From positions 1-64,000 of the forward strand of contig JAIBCC010000030.1 in the NCBI GenBank assembly GCA_019694395.1: a DNA stretch of 64,000 nucleotides, written 5' to 3'. Position numbers and translations under genes: made by a program. The notes beneath the pieces are model-generated. The model was not told the DNA's origin and ran no database searches. It was given only the letters and a program-made list of their open reading frames with translations. Numbering within the stretch: the stretch's first letter is position 1; each line of letters opens with the position of its first letter. This DNA is from Pyrinomonadaceae bacterium (GTDB lineage: Bacteria > Acidobacteriota > Blastocatellia > Pyrinomonadales > Pyrinomonadaceae). Below, in pieces: positions 59,982-64,000 of the stretch.

Positions 59982-60254
59982 ATGGATTGGAAAATTTTCG
60001 CAACTGCATTTATTACCCTTTTTCTTGCCGAACTTGGCGATAAAACCCAACTGGCTGTAATTACAATGACTTCCAGCACCGAATCGAAACTTTCGGTTTT
60101 TCTGGGCGCGAGTTTGGCATTGGTTGCTGTGACCTTGCTGGGAGTTGTTTTTGGCGGCGTTTTAAGTCAATATGTTCCTACTGAATGGCTGCAAAGGATT
60201 GTCGCGGTGGCATTTGTTGCCATTGGAGTTTTGATGCTTTTCGGAAAGTTGTAA
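59982..60254 (+). CDS. GDT1/TMEM165 (UPF0016) family transporter, single-domain
   Basis: 90 aa, three hydrophobic helices. FLAELGDKTQLAVI carries the family's conserved E-x-G-D-K/R-T motif. Members export Mn or move Ca/Mn against protons. Most have two copies of this domain in one chain; this is a half-size protein that would have to dimerise, as seen in some bacteria. The second half-gene is not nearby in the window. Confidence 0.9.
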   Translation: MDWKIFATAFITLFLAELGDKTQLAVITMTSSTESKLSVFLGASLALVAVTLLGVVFGGVLSQYVPTEWLQRIVAVAFVAIGVLMLFGKL

Positions 60255-60332
60255 AATTTAAAGAAAACGAAACGAAAGATATTTATCATCAAAGACGCGA
60301 TTTCTGAATCATCAATCATAAGGAAAATTTAA

Positions 60333-62207
60333 GTGAAACGAAATTATTTTAAGTTTAATTTAGCGTGTGTGTTAGCCGCGATACTATTTTCAACTGCCTT
60401 TACTTTCGCCCAAACGGTTGCTATCAGCCAAATTCAGGGCGAAAGCAATCGTTCCGCAATGGACGGCAAACAGGTCACGACTCGCGGAATTGTGACGGCG
60501 ATTGTTCGACGAGGTTTTTATATTCAAACGCCTGATGCCGAAACAGATAACAATCCGAAAACCAGTGAAGGCATTTATGTTTTTATGAATCAGGAAGCGG
60601 CGAATGTGGAATTAGGAAATCTGGTCGAAGTCAGCGGAACTGTTTCCGATTACAGCCCACGCAATGAACGATATTTTTTGCCGATCACGGAACTTACCCG
60701 TCCAAATGTCAAAGTTATTTCCAAAGATAATCCGCTGCCGAAACCGATTAATCTAACTACCGCCGAATTAAATCCAGGCGGACAAATTGACCAAATGGAA
60801 AAATTTGAAGGAATGAGGGTTAAAGTTGATGTTTTGAACGTGGTCGCACCTACCGGCGGACGAATCAACGAAAAAACAGGTGAAGCAACTTCGGACGGCG
60901 TATTTTTCGGCGTTGTTGCCGGAACTCCGCGCCCGTTTCGTGAGCCGGGCGTAGATTTTTTAACCGCGTATGTAGATAAATTGCCAAATACTACTCCTGT
61001 TTTTGATATGAATCCTGAGTTAATTCGGATTGACAGCGATTCTCAGGTTGGAGCAAAACCGATTGATGTCACAGCGGGCGCAACTTTGAAAAACGTAACA
61101 GGTGTCATTGATTACGCTTACAAAAGTTACACGATTTTAGTTGACGCAAATAACCCACCGACCGTCGAAGGAAATAAAACTTTTGTTCCCGCGTCGCCCG
61201 CCGGTGAGCGTGAAGTAACGGTTGGCAGCTTTAATCTCGAAAACTTTTTTGATGATGAAAAAAATTCGGATAATGTCGAAAAAGAAGCAACTTTACCAAA
61301 AGAAGTTTTTCAGAGGCGGCTTAACAAAGCATCTTTAGCTATTCGCAAAGTTCTTTCGAGTCCAGATGTTTTGGGAGTGATCGAAGTCGAAAGTTTAACC
61401 GTTTTGAAAAAGTTGGCGGATAAGATCAACGCTGACACAGTTGCCGAAGGAAAACCGAATCCAAATTATCAGGCATATTTAGAAGAAGGAAACGACATTC
61501 GCGGAATTGATTCGGGATTTTTGGTTAAAAGTTCAAAAGTAAAAGTGGTCGAAACCAAACAGCTTGCTAAAGATGAAAAGCTCGTTACACCGGGCGCACA
61601 GGACTTTGAAAAACTTTTTGACCGTCCGCCGTTTTTGCTCCGCGCCGAAGTTGCCGATGCTAAAACAAATCAGAACTTTGACTTTACGGTAATCGTCAAT
61701 CATTTCAAATCTTACGGTGGAATTGATGACCCGAAAGACGGCGACCGGGTGCGGAACAAACGACGATTGGAAGCGGAATGGCTGGCAAAATTTATCGCTG
61801 ACCGAACCATTGCCAATCCAACCGAAAGAATGATCGTTTGCGGAGATTTCAACGCTTTTCAATTCAACGACGGCTACAATGATTTAATTGGAACTTTGAA
61901 AGGCAAATCAGATCCGAATGTTTTGGTTCCTGCTAAAGAAAATTATCAAACCGGATTGATCGATCTGGCAGAAAAAATTGAAGCCAAAAATCGTTATTCG
62001 TATGTTTTTGGCGGCTCAGCCCAAATTCTTGATCATCTTTTGGTCAATAAAAATGCGGCTCAACGCGCTTTGAAATTCGGTTATGCCAGAGTAGATGCCG
62101 ATTTCCCTGTTATTTATAGTAATGACGGAAATCGTCCCGAACGTCTTTCAGACCATGATGCGCCGATTTTTTATATGTCGCTTGATGAAATAAAACCGCA
62201 AAAATAA
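60333..62207 (+). CDS. Secreted endonuclease/exonuclease/phosphatase-fold nuclease
   Basis: 624 aa from GTG 60333, AAGGAAAA upstream. Signal peptide (LACVLAAILFSTAFTFAQ). Residues 30-260 include OB-fold-like strands (VTTRGIVTAIVRRGFYIQTP). The EEP domain (about 290-620) shows VGSFNLENFFDD, GVIEVES, VIVNHFKSYGG, VCGDFNAF and LSDHDAPIF, with metal and catalytic residues intact. Similar to ExeM/NucH-type extracellular nucleases; likely scavenges DNA. Confidence 0.9.
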   Translation: MKRNYFKFNLACVLAAILFSTAFTFAQTVAISQIQGESNRSAMDGKQVTTRGIVTAIVRRGFYIQTPDAETDNNPKTSEGIYVFMNQEAANVELGNLVEVSGTVSDYSPRNERYFLPITELTRPNVKVISKDNPLPKPINLTTAELNPGGQIDQMEKFEGMRVKVDVLNVVAPTGGRINEKTGEATSDGVFFGVVAGTPRPFREPGVDFLTAYVDKLPNTTPVFDMNPELIRIDSDSQVGAKPIDVTAGATLKNVTGVIDYAYKSYTILVDANNPPTVEGNKTFVPASPAGEREVTVGSFNLENFFDDEKNSDNVEKEATLPKEVFQRRLNKASLAIRKVLSSPDVLGVIEVESLTVLKKLADKINADTVAEGKPNPNYQAYLEEGNDIRGIDSGFLVKSSKVKVVETKQLAKDEKLVTPGAQDFEKLFDRPPFLLRAEVADAKTNQNFDFTVIVNHFKSYGGIDDPKDGDRVRNKRRLEAEWLAKFIADRTIANPTERMIVCGDFNAFQFNDGYNDLIGTLKGKSDPNVLVPAKENYQTGLIDLAEKIEAKNRYSYVFGGSAQILDHLLVNKNAAQRALKFGYARVDADFPVIYSNDGNRPERLSDHDAPIFYMSLDEIKPQK

Positions 62208-62379
62208 AGGTCGGATAGTAAATAGGTCAACTAACCGAACCTGTCCTTTGAAAATTAGTTTTATTATTTCTGTCGGGAGAAGCTGCGAGCTTCTCCTTCT
62301 TTAGTTTCTTTAAGGCAAATGAGAGTTAGATCTATTTATATTTGTAATTTCTCTTCTTTAGTATCAATTCATAAATTTT

Positions 62380-63048
62380 ATGTTTCCAATCGCTGATGAC
62401 AATTCTGAAATCCGTATCATCCCATTCGTTACATATGCGATAGTCGGGCTTAATATTCTTGTTTTTATTCTATTACAAGGATTTGGAACAAATGATGCTT
62501 TTACATACTCATTCTCACTTGTGCCAAGAGAAATTACTACCGGAACTGATATTACAATTCCTCCGCTGCAACATACTCCTTCGATTTATTTTACTTTACT
62601 CAGTTCGATGTTTATGCACGGCGATATTATGCACATTTTCGGCAATATGCTTTTTCTCTGGATTTTTGCTGATAATATAGAAAACCGCATCGGACATTTT
62701 CGTTTTATCATTTTCTATTTAGTTTGTGGGTTTGCCGCGGCTTTTGGGCAAATAGTGATGGACACTCGTTCCATAATTCCAATGCTTGGAGCTTCCGGCG
62801 CAATCTCAGGGGTGTTAGGTGGATATTTAGTGCTTTTTCCAAATAAACAAGTGCGGGCGATTATGTTTAATTTTATGTTAACTACGATTCCAGCTTTTGT
62901 TGCTTTGGGATTGTGGTTTGGTTTTCAACTTTTACAAGGTTTTCTATCCAGCAAAGAGCAAGGCGGAGTTGCCTACGCAGCCCATATTGGGGGATTCGTT
63001 GCCGGAGTTGTTTTAATTAAAATTTTTGCCATCGGAACTCAAGAATAG
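62380..63048 (+). CDS. Rhomboid family intramembrane serine protease
   Basis: 222 aa, six helices. Catalytic Ser in GASGAISGVLGGY and His in AAHIGGFVAG; HIFGNMLFLWIFADNIE is the typical L1/TM2 motif. It cleaves transmembrane substrates in the inner membrane. It is a single gene with no ribosome-binding site of note. A weak AAAGGTT/AACCTTT hairpin follows at about 63088-63106. Confidence 0.93.
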   Translation: MFPIADDNSEIRIIPFVTYAIVGLNILVFILLQGFGTNDAFTYSFSLVPREITTGTDITIPPLQHTPSIYFTLLSSMFMHGDIMHIFGNMLFLWIFADNIENRIGHFRFIIFYLVCGFAAAFGQIVMDTRSIIPMLGASGAISGVLGGYLVLFPNKQVRAIMFNFMLTTIPAFVALGLWFGFQLLQGFLSSKEQGGVAYAAHIGGFVAGVVLIKIFAIGTQE

Positions 63049-63200
63049 TCGTTTTAATTTGGTCGAATCTTTGTTAAACTTTATTTTAAAGGTTTTTCTA
63101 ACCTTTTTAATCACGTTCGTCCCCCAATAAACTAACACTTCAAAATCTTAACTGTATTTTTTCGTCAAAAAGTTTTAAATTAATACCTTTGTTATAATCA

Positions 63201-64000
63201 ATGCCAAATTCAGCCAAAACCAAAATTTCACCCAAAGAAAATAATCAAACCGCGCCCGAACTCTCGCTTTTTTTGCCTGTTCTGAATGAAGAAGACAATT
63301 TGCGTCCGATGCACACAAAAATTCAGGAAGCCCTAGAATCTTTGGGAAAAACCGCCGAAGTCATTTATGTTGACGATGGCTCAACCGATAAATCATTACA
63401 AATCTTGAAAGAAATTGCTTCCGCTGATGATCGTGTGAGAGTAATTTCTCTGCGTCGCAACTACGGACAAACTGCCGCTATGTCCGCCGGAATTGATGCA
63501 GCGCTGGGTGAAATTCTGATTCCGATGGATGCTGATTTGCAGAACGATCCCAAAGATATTGCACGACTTTTGGAAAAATTGGACGAGGGCTACGACGTTG
63601 TTTCCGGTTGGCGCAAAAACCGCCAGGACAAACTTATTTCCAGAAAACTTCCGTCATGGATCGCTAACAGCATTATTTCTAAAATTGGCGGAGTTCCATT
63701 GCATGATTACGGATGTTCTTTAAAAGCATATCGGCGCGAAGTGCTGAAAGATGTTAAACTCTATGGCGAGATGCACCGGTTTATCCCGATTTATGCAAGC
63801 TGGGCTGGCGCACGAGTGGCAGAAATTCCGGTTGACCATCACGCCCGCACGATGGGTAAATCAAAATATGGTATTTCACGAACGGTCAAAGTTGTTTTTG
63901 ATTTGATGACCATCAAATTTATGGCATCTTATCAAACCAAACCGATTTATGTTTTCGGCACGTTTGGAATGATCGCATTCATAATTTCAATTCTTTCAGG
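63201..64000 (+). CDS. Family 2 glycosyltransferase, polyprenyl-phosphate type (3' truncated)
   Basis: 266 codons from ATG 63201, open to the window end. LSLFLPVLNEEDNL, VIYVDDGSTDKSL, MDADLQNDP (DxD region) and the later DYGCSLKAYRREVL and HHARTMGKSKYGIS match GtrB/DPM1-like enzymes that load a sugar onto undecaprenyl phosphate. The C-terminal helices have begun (YVFGTFGMIAFIISIL). Membrane-bound; sugar unknown. Confidence 0.92.
   Translation, partial: MPNSAKTKISPKENNQTAPELSLFLPVLNEEDNLRPMHTKIQEALESLGKTAEVIYVDDGSTDKSLQILKEIASADDRVRVISLRRNYGQTAAMSAGIDAALGEILIPMDADLQNDPKDIARLLEKLDEGYDVVSGWRKNRQDKLISRKLPSWIANSIISKIGGVPLHDYGCSLKAYRREVLKDVKLYGEMHRFIPIYASWAGARVAEIPVDHHARTMGKSKYGISRTVKVVFDLMTIKFMASYQTKPIYVFGTFGMIAFIISILS

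Overview
The window looks like the chromosome of an acidobacterium, probably class Blastocatellia. It has low-to-mid GC, and several protein types typical of that phylum occur together: von Willebrand A proteins of the acidobacterial type, a giant Oar-like TonB-dependent receptor, an ECF sigma factor next to a TPR-containing Ser/Thr kinase, and many small secreted lipocalin-like proteins. This placement is inferred from gene content only; there is no rRNA in the window.

Bases 1-22,000 are ordinary chromosome. They hold two VWA proteins, a PqqD-domain protein with a cysteine-rich tail, Hsp33, a B12-dependent ribonucleotide reductase behind a NrdR-box promoter, the sigma factor/kinase pair, a cupin, an FmdB-type zinc ribbon, the Oar-like receptor, an alpha/beta hydrolase and an MFS exporter. 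At 22,025-22,342 lies a tRNA-Asn(GUU) whose anticodon is split by a 246-nt group I intron.

The 3' end of that tRNA plus its terminator is repeated at 28,927 and, degraded, at 43,491. The stretch 22,343-43,536 therefore reads as two accessory elements in tandem, each with a decayed tyrosine-recombinase gene at its tRNA-proximal end. Island 1 carries an HTH regulator remnant and a tight three-gene operon: a DNA methyltransferase, a protein with two GHKL ATPase domains (Hsp90/MORC-like and histidine-kinase-like), and a receiver-domain protein. I do not recognise this combination as a named system, and it is a strong candidate for an undescribed defence module. Island 2 carries an orphan UmuD-like S24 peptidase, ribbon-helix-helix proteins, an HNH protein, a replication-like protein, a RloA/RloB (AbiL-like) pair between two diverged copies of a coiled-coil gene, a cassette array, and a holin/L,D-transpeptidase-like pair.

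The most unusual structure is at 35,546-41,742. Nine unrelated, mostly hypothetical genes all lie on the minus strand, and each is followed at or near its stop codon by a copy of a 26-bp imperfect palindrome; at least 14 copies are visible. This is the layout of an integron cassette array, but the repeat is not a recognisable attC and no integron integrase is in the window.

From 44,100 on the sequence is chromosomal again: a dicarboxylate symporter, an Nramp-type metal transporter, a TonB-dependent receptor, NAD kinase, a VWA/PP2C/kinase triad resembling the TerY-P phosphorylation system, an amino-acid permease, a GDT1-like transporter, a secreted nuclease, a rhomboid protease and a truncated glycosyltransferase. 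Many intergenic gaps hold short 7- or 9-bp tandem words arranged as inverted pairs.
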